Assembly (NCBI GenBank): GCA_016219015.1
Contig: JACRCL010000016.1
Coordinates: 1-64,000, forward strand
Origin: Deltaproteobacteria bacterium
GTDB taxonomy: Bacteria > Desulfobacterota > GWC2-55-46
DNA length: 64,000 nucleotides
Reading direction: 5' to 3'
Made by a program: the position numbers and the translations under genes. Below, one piece after another: positions 1 through 10,049 of the stretch; position 1 is the first letter of the stretch, and the number at the start of each line of letters is the position of its first letter. A model generated the notes under the pieces. The model was given only the letters and a program-made list of their open reading frames with translations, had not been told where the DNA came from and made no database searches.

Positions 1-184
1 ACGAAACAGGCTCTTGGGGCCTGAGGTTGGGCACAGGTTCATCTCCCCCGTATTACCCGGGCGTCCCAGGGTAACTTTTACCAAGTAGCGGCCTTGAAAT
101 CCACTGTCTATAATATACAAGGGTGGGCTGTGCCCACCATTTAAATAGCACAGTAAGCATTTGCCGACCTATTAACACGACCGC

Positions 185-2077
185 CTAATACCCCATCTCC
201 CTCAAATAAGCCTCTGCCTGATTGAGGCCGAGCGAGGCCGCCTTCCTCAGATTATAGACCGCCCTATCCGTCTCCCCGAGCTTTGAGCTTATAACCCCGA
301 GGTTATAGTACGCGATCGCGTCGTCCGGGTTTATGGCGAGAGCCGCGTTGAAGTCATCGGTAGCCCACTTGTACTCGCCCTTTTTCATGAAGACCCCGCC
401 CCTGTTTATATAAGCCCCGGCAAAGCCGGGGTCGAGCGCTATCGAAGCGTTGTAATCCGCCAGCGCGGAATCGAGGTCGTCGAGGCCGGTGAAGGCGATG
501 CCCCTGTTGAAGTAGTCCCTTGCAAGCCTCGGGTCGCCGGGGCTCGACTCTATGTGTCTGCTTAAATCCCTTACCGCGTACCCGAACTCGCCGAGGTTTA
601 TGTACGCGGTCGCGCGGTTAAGGAGCGCGTCGGTGTTTTGGGGGTTCAGGGCGAGCGCCCTTGTGAAGTCTTCGAGCGATTCACCTGGCATCCCGGCCTT
701 AAGATATGCGACGCCCCTGTTGTTATACGCGTCGGCGTAGCCGGGGTCTATCTTCAAGGCCTTGTCATAATTATCTATCGCCTTCTTCAAATCGCCCCTG
801 TCTTTGTAGGCTATGCCGAGGTTACTGTAGCCTACGGGCTCGTCAGGGTAGACCTGAATCTCGCGCGACCAGAGGCTTACAGGGTCTTTCCAGACAGCCT
901 CCTGCCTTATGGTAATGAAAGCGAGAGGGACAAAGATAATTATCAGCAAGGCTGTCTTTACGACTCTGCCCCGGCCTAAGCATAACAGGGCCGCGACTAT
1001 AATGAACGGCCCGAGCGCAGGCAAATACATATACCTGTCAGCCGCGGCCTGCGAGCCGACCTGAATAACCCCGATTACAGGCGCGAGCGTCACCAGATAA
1101 TAGAGCCACGCGGCCATGTAGAGCTTATTGCTTTTTAATTTGTAAACGCAGAAGGCCGTTATCGCGATAACGACGACAATCGGCGCGAGGTAATGATAAT
1201 CTGAGATATTCGGGCTAACCTCACGCGGGTAAAAAGGCGCAAGGCCGAAGGGCAGGACGGTCTTGTACAGATAGAACGCGAGCGACCATAGCGCCGTAAG
1301 GAGGCGGGACGCGAGCGGGAAGCCCTCCATCGGCGCTATGGCCTCGGCGGACGATTGCGCCCAGAGGGTCAAAAGCGCGGCCCCAACGCTCAAAAGGAAG
1401 AAAGGCGCCTTCTCAAGGAGACGTTTTTTTACGGGGCTGGTATTTACGGGATAGAAATCTAAAATGAGCAGGACCGCCGGGAGTATAACGGCTATGGGCT
1501 TGCTCATCAGAGCCAGGGCGAAAGCGACGAGCGACGCGATATAGCCTGTGGCCGAGCCTTGTCTTTTATAATTGAGGTAGAAAAGCACGCTCATGAAGAA
1601 AAATAGCCCGCTCAGAACATCCTTTCTCCCTGAGGCCCATGAGACCGATTCCACGTGGAGCGGATGGAGCCCGAAAAGGAGCGCGGCAACACCTCCGGCA
1701 AAGGCCGCGTTCCTCCTGTCCCCGCCGTAATTGAAAAGCCGCGCGGTTATAAGCCCCACGAGAAAGGTATTTACCGCGTGGAGTATTATGTTCTCAAGGT
1801 GGTACGGGAACGGATTTAGGCCCCAGAGGCGGAAATCGATCGCGAAGGAGAGCATCGTAAGCGGGTGCCAGTTCGCCACGAGGACGCTCGTGAAGACGTG
1901 CCTTAAAAAACCAAAATTGAGCGAGCGGATATCGGGGTTATCGTATATATACGCCTGGTCGTCCCAGTTGACGAACCCGTGCTGCAAAGAGGGGAGGTAT
2001 ACAAGAAAGGCCGCCAGCGCGGCCAGGAAAGCCGCCGTGTACGCGTACCTGTCAATCTTATCCTTAAAGACATCCAT
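185..2077 (-). CDS. Multi-pass membrane protein with C-terminal TPR repeats (GT-C / TMTC-like putative glycosyltransferase)
   Basis: 630 aa ORF; N-terminal loop motif NWDDQAYIYDNP, HPLTMLS, LHPLHVESVSW.SGRKD, AADRYMYLP; many hydrophobic helices followed by several TPR units (AYNNRGVAYLKAG.. etc.). Confidence 0.85.
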   Translation of the reverse strand: MDVFKDKIDRYAYTAAFLAALAAFLVYLPSLQHGFVNWDDQAYIYDNPDIRSLNFGFLRHVFTSVLVANWHPLTMLSFAIDFRLWGLNPFPYHLENIILHAVNTFLVGLITARLFNYGGDRRNAAFAGGVAALLFGLHPLHVESVSWASGRKDVLSGLFFFMSVLFYLNYKRQGSATGYIASLVAFALALMSKPIAVILPAVLLILDFYPVNTSPVKKRLLEKAPFFLLSVGAALLTLWAQSSAEAIAPMEGFPLASRLLTALWSLAFYLYKTVLPFGLAPFYPREVSPNISDYHYLAPIVVVIAITAFCVYKLKSNKLYMAAWLYYLVTLAPVIGVIQVGSQAAADRYMYLPALGPFIIVAALLCLGRGRVVKTALLIIIFVPLAFITIRQEAVWKDPVSLWSREIQVYPDEPVGYSNLGIAYKDRGDLKKAIDNYDKALKIDPGYADAYNNRGVAYLKAGMPGESLEDFTRALALNPQNTDALLNRATAYINLGEFGYAVRDLSRHIESSPGDPRLARDYFNRGIAFTGLDDLDSALADYNASIALDPGFAGAYINRGGVFMKKGEYKWATDDFNAALAINPDDAIAYYNLGVISSKLGETDRAVYNLRKAASLGLNQAEAYLREMGY

Positions 2078-2176
2078 GGGGTATTAATACCAGAAAAGCG
2101 CGTATCAGGTCAAAGCGCTTTAGGGCCAGGGCCTTATTTCATTGACAGGGGCGGCCTTAATCTGCAATAATTTCCT

Positions 2177-2983
2177 TTGCTTAGGGACTATTCCCCGGAA
2201 AAAAACAGACCGCCTATGCTCCACGGAAAAAAGATAGTCGTAGTCCTCCCGGCGTACCACGCAGAGAAGACCCTCCTCATGACGTACAATGACATCCCCT
2301 TCGACATTGTAGACGACGTCGTGCTTGTGGACGATTGCTCAAGCGACAATACCGTGGCCGAGGGCAAGAGGCTCGGCATAAAGAATATCGTCGTCCATGA
2401 CAGGAACACCGGCTACGGCGGGAACCAGAAGACCTGCTACAAAGAGGCCCTGCGTCTTGGCGCGGACATAGTCGTGATGGTCCACCCGGACTACCAGTAC
2501 GCGCCGAAGCTCATAACGGCAATGGCCTCGATGATAGCCTCGGGCGAGTATGACTGCGTCCTCGGCTCAAGGATACTGGGGACGGGCGCGCTCAGGGGCG
2601 GGATGCCGTTCTACAAGTATGTTTCAAACAGGTTCCTGACATTGGCCGAGAACATGCTCCTGAAGGAGAAGATATCGGAGTACCATACCGGCTACCGCGC
2701 GTTCAGCAGGGAGGTGCTTGAGAAGATACCCCTCCTCGAGAACTCGGACGACTTCGTCTTCGACAACCAGATGCTCGCCCAGGTAGCCTACTTCGGCTTC
2801 AGGATTGGAGAGATAAGCTGCCCCACCAAGTATTTTACCGAGGCGTCTTCCATAAACTTCAGGAGGAGCGTCGTCTACGGCTTCGGCGTGCTTTCAACGG
2901 CCATGAAGTTCAAGCTGCAGAAGATGGGGATTAAGAAATACCCTATCTTCGATAATGGCGGAAGAAGACTAAGTAAGCTCTGA
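2177..2983 (+). CDS. Family 2 glycosyltransferase (polyprenyl-phosphate sugar synthase-like)
   Basis: [29 protein letters not shown] motifs. Confidence 0.85.
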   Translation: MLRDYSPEKNRPPMLHGKKIVVVLPAYHAEKTLLMTYNDIPFDIVDDVVLVDDCSSDNTVAEGKRLGIKNIVVHDRNTGYGGNQKTCYKEALRLGADIVVMVHPDYQYAPKLITAMASMIASGEYDCVLGSRILGTGALRGGMPFYKYVSNRFLTLAENMLLKEKISEYHTGYRAFSREVLEKIPLLENSDDFVFDNQMLAQVAYFGFRIGEISCPTKYFTEASSINFRRSVVYGFGVLSTAMKFKLQKMGIKKYPIFDNGGRRLSKL

Positions 2984-2997
2984 TTAAATTATTACTC

Positions 2998-3225
2998 TTT
3001 CTGTCATTCTGAGGGAGCGGAGCGACCGAAGAATCTCGTAACTTGCTGATCGTCTACTACGAGATTCTTCGCTACGCTCAGAATGACATGCGGTTATGAA
3101 CACGCATAGCGAGCGCATTCCCCGCTGCTTGCAGCGGGGTCTTAGCGAGCGAATCGAAATTTTTTCCTTATGTGTCGAAGATTCCCCGCAGCTTGCTGCG
3201 GGGAGATTCAATTAATAAGAGGTTC
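2998..3225. repeat. Composite interspersed repeat: inverted 'gtcattctgag...ctcagaatgac' unit followed by a 'ccccgcagcttgctgcgggg' unit (repeat B)
   Basis: Shares long near-identical stretches with 6006-6092 (first unit) and 10050-10170, 21493-21585, 27849-27935 (second unit). Confidence 0.8.
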
Positions 3226-3235
3226 CCTAAATAAT

Positions 3236-4903
3236 TTATTGCGTCCGTAGCATCGCGCCCTTCTTTTTCGCCTCCAACGCCCTTTCATCCTCTCCGAGCC
3301 CTGAATACGCCTCGCTCAGTAGGTCGTAGGCTGAAGGCATCTCCGGGTTTATCCTTATCGCCTCGTTCAGGTCATTGATAGCGTCTTTGAAGTCCCCGGT
3401 CTTAAGCTCAGCCAGCCCCCTGTTGTAATAGGCCTCCATAAAGTCCGGCTTAAGCTCAAGGGCCCTGTTGAAGTCCTCTATGGCCTTTTGATACTCGCCA
3501 AGCCCGTTGTACGCGCTGCCCCTGTTCACGTACGAGTCCGCGAAGCCGGTATTGAGCGCTATCCCCGCTGTATAGTCCTCAATGGCCTTATCGAAGAGCC
3601 CTCTGTCCTCATAGGCCATGCCCCTGTTTATGTACGCGATAGGCACGGTTGTAGGGAAAAGCCTTATCTCATGCGACCAGAAAGATATCTCGTCTTTCCA
3701 GACCTGTATCTGCTTGAAAGTCGATAGAGATAAAAAAACAGCCGCTGACAGAAAGAGCGCGATTACCACGGGCCGGAAGGACTTTGCCTTCCGATACAAC
3801 CGTGCCCCTCCTGCACCAGCCAATAACGCGATGGAAAGCCCCGGCAGATAGGTATACCTGTCAGCCGCCGCCTGCCCCCCGGCCTGCACTATGCCTATGA
3901 CAGGCAGGAGCGTGATCAGATAGTAGAGCCAGGCCGATAGGAAGAGCTTGCGCCTTTTCCAGGTAAGTACGCAAAAGACCGTTATTGCCGCGAATACTGC
4001 CACGGGCAGGAGGTACTCCAAAGATAGCGGGTCGATATTTACGGCCCTCGGGTAGTACGGCGCGAGCCCCACGGGCAATATTGTCTTATATAGATAAAAT
4101 ATATACGCGCGCAGAGCGGAGAACACGCGGATATAAAGAGGGTATCTTTCAAGCGGTATTATCGCCCCGCCCGCCTTCTGCGCCCAGACGGTGGCGAGCG
4201 CGGAAGCTCCGCTTAAAAAAAAGAACGGGATCTTTTCGACGATAATCGCCGCCCCGTTTTTGAACCTCTCCGCAGGGTAATAGTCGATTATCAGGAGAAC
4301 AAGGGGCAGGGTTATTGCCATGGGCTTGCTAATGAGCGCGAGCGCGAAAAGCGCGAGCGAGGCGATGTAATGCGCCCATTTAAAACCTCTCAAATACCTG
4401 ACATAAAAATATACGCTCAAAAGGAAGAAGAACGCGCAAAGTACGTCCTTCCTCTCGGAGACCCACGCCACTGACTCGACCCTCAGGGGATGGACCGCGA
4501 AAAAGAGCCCGGCGAGGAATGACGCGCCCAGGGCCACGCCCCGGTCCCGCGCCTCCTTAAACCCGAAAAGGCTGAAGACCACAAGCGCGACAAGGAATGC
4601 GTTCGCTGAATGTAGGGCGACGCTTGTCAGATGGTGCCCTGCCGGGTTCAGGCCCCAGAGCCTGTAATCCATCGCGTGGGATACCATCGTCAGCGGGTGC
4701 CAGTTCGCCACGGCCGGGGTGGTGAACGCCCATCTGAGGAACTCGATGCCGAAAGAGCGGATATTCGGGTTGTTGAGGACATATGCCGGGTCGTCCCAGT
4801 TGACGAACCCGTTATGGAGGGCCGGGATATATAAAAGGAAAGTTATAACGGCTAAGAGGAGGAATACGGGAGCTGGAGCGGTTTTTTGGGTCAAAGAACG
4901 CAT
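3236..4903 (-). CDS. Multi-pass membrane TPR protein (GT-C / TMTC-like), paralog of 185-2077
   Basis: NWDDPAYVLNNPNIRS, WHPLTMVSHAMDYRLWGLNP, HPLRVESVAWVSERKD, AADRYTYLP, C-terminal TPRs. Confidence 0.85.
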   Translation of the reverse strand: MRSLTQKTAPAPVFLLLAVITFLLYIPALHNGFVNWDDPAYVLNNPNIRSFGIEFLRWAFTTPAVANWHPLTMVSHAMDYRLWGLNPAGHHLTSVALHSANAFLVALVVFSLFGFKEARDRGVALGASFLAGLFFAVHPLRVESVAWVSERKDVLCAFFFLLSVYFYVRYLRGFKWAHYIASLALFALALISKPMAITLPLVLLIIDYYPAERFKNGAAIIVEKIPFFFLSGASALATVWAQKAGGAIIPLERYPLYIRVFSALRAYIFYLYKTILPVGLAPYYPRAVNIDPLSLEYLLPVAVFAAITVFCVLTWKRRKLFLSAWLYYLITLLPVIGIVQAGGQAAADRYTYLPGLSIALLAGAGGARLYRKAKSFRPVVIALFLSAAVFLSLSTFKQIQVWKDEISFWSHEIRLFPTTVPIAYINRGMAYEDRGLFDKAIEDYTAGIALNTGFADSYVNRGSAYNGLGEYQKAIEDFNRALELKPDFMEAYYNRGLAELKTGDFKDAINDLNEAIRINPEMPSAYDLLSEAYSGLGEDERALEAKKKGAMLRTQ

Positions 4904-4966
4904 TTATGGTTTAAAGGGGAAGACGCCTTTCAGCTCCCTTGCGGTTATAAGCTTAAGGAGCTCTTG

Positions 4967-5012
4967 TTGTCATTGCGAGGAGCGAAGCGACGAAGCAATC
5001 TCAAGCTGCCAA
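4967..5012. repeat. REP-like palindromic element (gtcattgcgaggagcgaagcgacgaagcaatctc)
   Basis: Imperfect palindrome of the widespread 'cattgcgaggagcgaagcgacgaagcaatc' type. Confidence 0.6.
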
Positions 5013-5059
5013 AATCAAAGACGATCAGAGGCTCCCTTTGAATAATTATCAAAATTCGC

Positions 5060-5560
5060 CTAACACGGCCCGCACCCGCCGCCGCACCCGTCGTCGTGCG
5101 TGCCGCCGAGGTTCAGTCCGCAGTCAGGGCAGACGGCGGCCCCCTTCATGTCAGACCCGCACGCGGGGCATTGGCCCGCCTCTATTTTCTGCTCGGCCTC
5201 TCTTACCTCCGGGTTCATCTTGTCCCAGATAGACTGGAGCTTGTCGATAGCCACGCGGACGAGCGACTGCTTCACGAATATGCCGAAATCCCCGCCGCAC
5301 CCGCCGGAGCAGGAGTTGTCCTTGGTCATCCTCAGTATGTTATTCTCGACCCCGCTCGCCTCAAGCGCGCTTGAGAGCCTCGTTATTATGTCGTAGTCGC
5401 CCTCCTCGACGCAGACGAACGCGCCCTCGGCCTTCGGCACTTCCTTTTGCCGGGCGGCCTCTTCGGGCGTAAGGAGAGGCATTTCGCAGCTCCTGCAAAC
5501 ACTAATGTGCGCGAAGTACTCCGCGCCGCACTGCGGGCAGATCTTGACCTGTTCTTCCAT
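5060..5560 (-). CDS. Zinc-ribbon protein with Cys/Gly-rich C-terminus
   Basis: CPQCGAEYFAHISVCRSCEMPL and CPACGSDMKGAAVCPDCGLNL ribbons; tail DDGCGGGCGPC. Confidence 0.7.
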   Translation of the reverse strand: MEEQVKICPQCGAEYFAHISVCRSCEMPLLTPEEAARQKEVPKAEGAFVCVEEGDYDIITRLSSALEASGVENNILRMTKDNSCSGGCGGDFGIFVKQSLVRVAIDKLQSIWDKMNPEVREAEQKIEAGQCPACGSDMKGAAVCPDCGLNLGGTHDDGCGGGCGPC

Positions 5561-5643
5561 TTACATATCCTTTATAATATTATATAGTATTGTTCAAGGT
5601 TTTCCTTCAGGGCTTGATTATACCATAGAGTCGTGATACAAAT

Positions 5644-5670
5644 AAAAGCCGATTTTTCCGGCTTTTTTCT
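5644..5670. terminator. Rho-independent terminator-like hairpin
   Basis: aaaagccgatttttccggcttttttc, symmetric so could act on either strand. Confidence 0.6.
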
Positions 5671-5701
5671 ATTGAGGCTTATCGTTGGACCGGGGGCTTT
5701 G

Positions 5702-5793
<92 letters not shown>

Positions 5794-5929
5794 GTATTGC
5801 CCTGCGGCGTTAAGGGATTCGAACGACGCCCTCACGCCGACCAGGTGGGAGGATGAGGCTTCAGGATGAAGCCGGAAGTGAGGGCGGCCGGGGTCGTAAG
5901 GAGGAGGCAGGAAGCCGACGACTGAAGAC

Positions 5930-5955
5930 CGAATCCCCCCCTCTCCGCCAGTATT
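5930..5955 (+). repeat. Perfect 26-bp direct duplication of the tRNA-Ser 3' end
   Basis: cgaatcccccccTCTCCGCCAGTATT identical at 5773-5798 and 5930-5955. Confidence 0.9.
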
Positions 5956-6005
5956 CGTACCTGCGACATAGGCGAACGGCAAGTGGCGGGAAAATTCCTT
6001 AATCT

Positions 6006-6092
6006 GTCATTCTGAGCGCAGCGAAGAATCCCGGGGCTGATGAAATCAAAAAGTTGCGAGATTCTTCGACGCCTGCTGCTCCTCAGAATGAC
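6006..6092. repeat. Inverted-repeat element (gtcattctgagcgcagcgaagaatc...gattcttcgacgcctgctgctcctcagaatgac)
   Basis: Same family as 2998-3090. Confidence 0.7.
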
Positions 6093-6185
6093 AACTTCGG
6101 GGACTTTTTCATTCTGATAAAGAACCCCCGCTTCTTGCAGGGATGCTCGATCTTACCAAAAAGCACTTAACAATAAAAACAAAAT

Positions 6186-6262
6186 GCGCCCGTGGCTCAG
6201 CTGGATAGAGCATCTGACTACGAATCAGAGGGTCGGGGGTTCGAATCCCTCCGGGCGCACCA
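6186..6262 (+). tRNA. tRNA-Arg (anticodon ACG)
   Basis: gcgcccgtggctcagctggatagagcatctgactacgaatcagagggtcgggggttcgaatccctccgggcgcacca; complete cloverleaf and CCA. Confidence 0.95.
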
Positions 6263-6267
6263 AGATA

Positions 6268-6303
6268 AAAAAAGGGGTGCATTTCGCACCCCTTTTTTTA
6301 TCT
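6268..6303 (+). terminator. Rho-independent terminator after tRNA-Arg
   Basis: aaaaaaaggggtgcatttcgcacccctttttttat. Confidence 0.85.
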
Positions 6304-6419
6304 CCGTATGTCGGGTTTGAACCCCCGAAGGAGGTCGTCCGGCAGTCCGCCGCAGCCATAGCGAGGCGGACAATACAAAAGAAAAGTTCCATGCCGGTGA
6401 TAGCCCGAAGGGCTATCTC

Positions 6420-6437
6420 ATCCCTCCGGGCGCACCA
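6420..6437 (+). repeat. 18-bp duplication of the tRNA-Arg 3' end
   Basis: atccctccgggcgcacca identical at 6245-6262 and 6420-6437. Confidence 0.85.
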
Positions 6438-6542
6438 GCAAGTTTTTGTTTGCAGTAGCGTGATAATGTGATATGCAGGAATAGGAAAGAATGATGTCAA
6501 TGGTGGGGGTGCCCACCCTACGGAGCTGCCAAGGAGTGAACT

Positions 6543-7448
6543 ATGGATGAATGTCCTTTTTGTCAAGAGTTTAGTGATATAAAAACTGATGCTCGTACCG
6601 ATGGCCAGTTTATAAATTGTCCTCGTTGCGGTAAATATAAAATTACACTAGAAGCATTTACCGATTTGCGAAGCGAGGGCTTTGAACCTAGGGAGCGATC
6701 AAACATTTCTGCTTGGCTCAGAGAGAATGAGAGAAGCCATATCACTACTAATATTTTGGAAGGTTTACATAGTCTAAAAACTCCGAGTTTTCATGAGCGT
6801 GCGGATAAGCTTTTGATGGCTCTTGAAAGGAAAACTATATTTATAGGTGAAAAAATTAAACGTGACAAATCTTGGATAAGTTCGGCTTGGTGTATCAACG
6901 ATAAGGAATTAAATGAGATAATAAGCTATCTTGTTAGCGCAGGAAGGATAGCTTTAAGTAACACTAGTGATTTTAGTGAATGTAAGATTGCATTTAATGG
7001 TTGGGAGCATCTTGAACAACTCAAAAGAATCAATGCCGATAGCCCGCAAGGGTTTGTTGCAATGTGGTTTGAGGAAAGTTTAAAAAAAATCTATGATGAA
7101 GTAATTGCCCCAGCAATAATAGAGGCAGGGTATAAGCCACATCGTGTAGACCAAAGGGAACATAATAACAAAATTGATGACGAAATCATTGCCGAGATAA
7201 GGCGAAGCCGTTTCGTTTTGGCTGATTTCACAGGGCATCGGGGAGGAGTTTATTTCGAAGCAGGATTCGCAAAAGGATTGGGCATCGAAGTTTTTTGGAC
7301 ATGTCGAAAGGACGATATAGAAAATCTTCATTTTGATATACGGCAGTACAATTGTATTGAATGGGAACCAGACAAATTAGATGAATTCAAGCGAAGGATA
7401 ACTTTAAGAATTGAAAGTGTCCTTGGACGAGGAATTTATACAAGGTAG
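6543..7448 (+). CDS. Zinc-ribbon + nucleoside 2-deoxyribosyltransferase-like/TIR-like domain protein
   Basis: N-terminal CPFCQEFSD...INCPRCGKY ribbon; C-terminal GFVAMWFEESLKKIYDEVIAPAIIEAGY..RVDQREH..KIDDEIIAEIRRSRFVLADFTGHRGGVYFEAGFAKGLG. Confidence 0.75.
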   Translation: MDECPFCQEFSDIKTDARTDGQFINCPRCGKYKITLEAFTDLRSEGFEPRERSNISAWLRENERSHITTNILEGLHSLKTPSFHERADKLLMALERKTIFIGEKIKRDKSWISSAWCINDKELNEIISYLVSAGRIALSNTSDFSECKIAFNGWEHLEQLKRINADSPQGFVAMWFEESLKKIYDEVIAPAIIEAGYKPHRVDQREHNNKIDDEIIAEIRRSRFVLADFTGHRGGVYFEAGFAKGLGIEVFWTCRKDDIENLHFDIRQYNCIEWEPDKLDEFKRRITLRIESVLGRGIYTR

Positions 7449-7567
7449 TCAAGAAAACGATGAAGTCGAATCCTGTTCTTGTAAATTCAAGGCAACTTAG
7501 GAGCCTGTCGGAGAAATACTTTTAGCAGAAGGTATGAAATATTGACCTGAAAAGTGAGGGAGGGGTT

Positions 7568-7777
7568 ATGACTCAGCCTGTCTCAAAAAGGTATAGTAAC
7601 TGCAAACATTTTGATACCAGGCGTTGCCCGAACAGAGATGAGGATGCGATGATAAGAGTTCGGTATTTAGTCCATGAAGGTTCCGTGCCGATTTACGAAA
7701 GTTCCGATATCTTTGAAAAAGCGGACAGGCTCTGCGTCGAATGCGCTGAGTTTGAGGGTATAAGAAATGAACGATAA
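7568..7777 (+). CDS. Small Cys-containing protein of unknown function
   Basis: 69 aa, C-x5-C ... C-x2-C pattern (NCKHFDTRRC...LCVECAEF); no competing ORF. Confidence 0.55.
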   Translation: MTQPVSKRYSNCKHFDTRRCPNRDEDAMIRVRYLVHEGSVPIYESSDIFEKADRLCVECAEFEGIRNER

Positions 7778-8130
7778 GATAATAGCCTTGTATGTCGGGT
7801 TACGCTTTTAATCCAGCAAAATACAAAACAATAATCATTGGGTCTCGTTCCTCTGGCCAATTAAGGTCAATTTTCGACCATACCTTTTCCGTAGCTTCCC
7901 CCGCCCTTTTCTGATAAAATCTCCCTTCGAAATCGGCCCGTTATAAGGGTGACATCAGAGATTGCGGAAAAACCATTTCAGCCCGTTATTCCGGACGTAT
8001 AAGAAGAGATCAAGGAAGTTACGGGGTCCTTCTTCGCCTTCGGCTCCTCAAATTTTGGGGCTTTTTCCGCAACCTTTTTAGAATTATCTTTAGCGTCGCA
8101 AGAGGTTCCTTCACCATCATCTTAAGCATT

Positions 8131-9984
8131 TTGAGTAAAGAGCTAAACCGGACAATGCCTCCTAAAAACCGCATCAACCCGCGCCCGCTTTATCCGTTCC
8201 TCGTCTTCATAACCGCCTTTCTGGCCTACGCGGCGAGCCTGGCGAACGGCTTCGTGGGCGACGACAACTTCATCGTCCTTGCGAACAAGTGGATAACGGA
8301 CTTCAGCCACATCCCGGATATCCTCACCTCGTCCGTCTGGTCCTTTGCCGAGGGGAGCCCCTTGTCCAATTATTACAGGCCAATGATGCACCTCGTGCTC
8401 ATGGCCGGGTACAAGCTTTTCGGCTTCAACGCCTGGGGCTATCACCTCTTTAACGTTATTTTCCACTCGATAAATTCGGTCCTCGTCTTCCTCGTGGCCT
8501 CCCGCCTCCTTAAAGACGAAGACGACGAAAGAGCGCACGGGCTGGCCTTTATCGCGGGGCTTATATTCGCGTTAAATACAATGAACAGCGAGGCCGTATC
8601 CTGGATAGCCGCGGTACCAGAGCTTACCTTTACGCTCTTTTTCCTGCTGTCGTTTTACCTGTACCTGCGCTCTTACGAGAAAGGCAGGGTCAATTACATC
8701 TTCTATATCCTTTCTCTCGCCTCCTTCGCTTTGTCCCTTTTCTGCAAGGAGCCCGCGATAACGCTCCCCGTGGTGATAGCGGCCTATGACATTTTAAAGA
8801 GCGACAAACCAATACTTAAGAGGTTCATTCTCTATATCCCCTTTGCCGCGATAGCCGTCTTCTACCTCGCGGTGAGGGCCTCGGTCCTCGGCGGGGTCGT
8901 GAGCTTCGTGGGCATGAAGTTTACGCCCCTTGATTACATCATGAACATCCCGGTACTGTTCTTGAGGTACGTGCGGAAGTTCATCCTGCCGGTAAACCTC
9001 AACGCCTCATACGTCTTCCACCCGGTAAGGTCGTTTTCAGACCCTCTGGCCGTATATGCGTATATCTTTACGGCCGTCTATCTCGCGGCTATCGTGAGAT
9101 TCCGTAAGAATAGCGCGGTCTCCTTGAGCCTCTTCTGGGCCCTTGTTGCGCTCGCGCCAGCCTTCTACCTCCCGGTGATACCCGGCGGGTTCGCTGAGAG
9201 GTACTTCTACCTGCCCTCGGCGGGCTTTTCGATAATCGGGGCGCTCATTCTGGGGAGGGCCGCCTCATACAGGCCAATAAAAAAAATAGTCCCGGTATTC
9301 ATCGTCATACTCCTCGCGCTCTACGCCTTCGGGGATATAAGGAGGACGCTCACCTGGAGGGACGACTACACGCTCTGGAAAGATACGGTCCTTAAATCCC
9401 CGGACAGCCTCCCGGTCCATCTTAACCTCGCGAGGGCGATGCAGAAGAAAAACGACCTGACCGGCGCCATAGCGGAGCTTAACGAGGTCATCAGGCTCGA
9501 CCGTGATAAATCCGAGGCGTATAACAGGCTCGCCTACATATACAGGGACCTTAACAGGTTCCCGGAGGCGATAGCGAACTTCAAGGAGGTCCTTCGCCTC
9601 GAGCCGGATAACGACAACATCCATTACAACCTCGCGATGGCGTACCAGGCCACAGGCGACCTGAACGCGGCAAAGGCGCATTACGGGCAGGCGATAGCCA
9701 TAAACCCCGCCAACGAAAACGCCCTCTACAACCTCGCGTGGACATATCAGGAAGAGAAGGACTTTGACCGCGCCATAGCCCTGTACAGGCAGGTGCTGAC
9801 GCTCTCCTCAAGTAGTGTAGACGCGCGCTACAACCTGTCTGAAATATATTTCGGGCTTCGCAGGTTCGAGGAGGCAAAGTCCGAGCTCGAAGCGGTCCTC
9901 CGCATAGACCCAAATTATAAGGATACGAGGCTCAAGCTCGAAGCGCTTTCAAACCCTGCCAGGGCACCCCGCAAAAAACCCTAA
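8131..9984 (+). CDS. Multi-pass membrane TPR protein (GT-C / TMTC-like)
   Basis: NGFVGDDNFIVLANKW, YRPMMHLVLMAGYKLFGFN, FAERYFYLPSAG, C-terminal TPRs; start may be the internal ATG at 8155. Confidence 0.8.
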   Translation: MSKELNRTMPPKNRINPRPLYPFLVFITAFLAYAASLANGFVGDDNFIVLANKWITDFSHIPDILTSSVWSFAEGSPLSNYYRPMMHLVLMAGYKLFGFNAWGYHLFNVIFHSINSVLVFLVASRLLKDEDDERAHGLAFIAGLIFALNTMNSEAVSWIAAVPELTFTLFFLLSFYLYLRSYEKGRVNYIFYILSLASFALSLFCKEPAITLPVVIAAYDILKSDKPILKRFILYIPFAAIAVFYLAVRASVLGGVVSFVGMKFTPLDYIMNIPVLFLRYVRKFILPVNLNASYVFHPVRSFSDPLAVYAYIFTAVYLAAIVRFRKNSAVSLSLFWALVALAPAFYLPVIPGGFAERYFYLPSAGFSIIGALILGRAASYRPIKKIVPVFIVILLALYAFGDIRRTLTWRDDYTLWKDTVLKSPDSLPVHLNLARAMQKKNDLTGAIAELNEVIRLDRDKSEAYNRLAYIYRDLNRFPEAIANFKEVLRLEPDNDNIHYNLAMAYQATGDLNAAKAHYGQAIAINPANENALYNLAWTYQEEKDFDRAIALYRQVLTLSSSSVDARYNLSEIYFGLRRFEEAKSELEAVLRIDPNYKDTRLKLEALSNPARAPRKKP

Positions 9985-10049
9985 CCAAGCGAAAAGCAAA
10001 AGTTTTTTGGAGCGTCCAGACCGGGGCAAGCCCTGCTGTCTGGGCGGGC

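Noticed and set aside
1-180. Possible RNA element in the window's first 180 bp (ggtgggctgtgcccacc palindrome)
   Set aside because: Only one short palindrome; no recognised RNA family and the context is cut by the window edge.
2984-3211. 75-aa minus-strand ORF (..CHSERSEESRSRR..EILRSLRSLRMTE)
   Set aside because: Translation of interspersed repeats; this peptide pattern is a common repeat artefact.
6225-6566. 113-aa minus-strand ORF with RPEGFEPPTL
   Set aside because: Antisense translation of the tRNA-Arg 3' end and flanking repeats.
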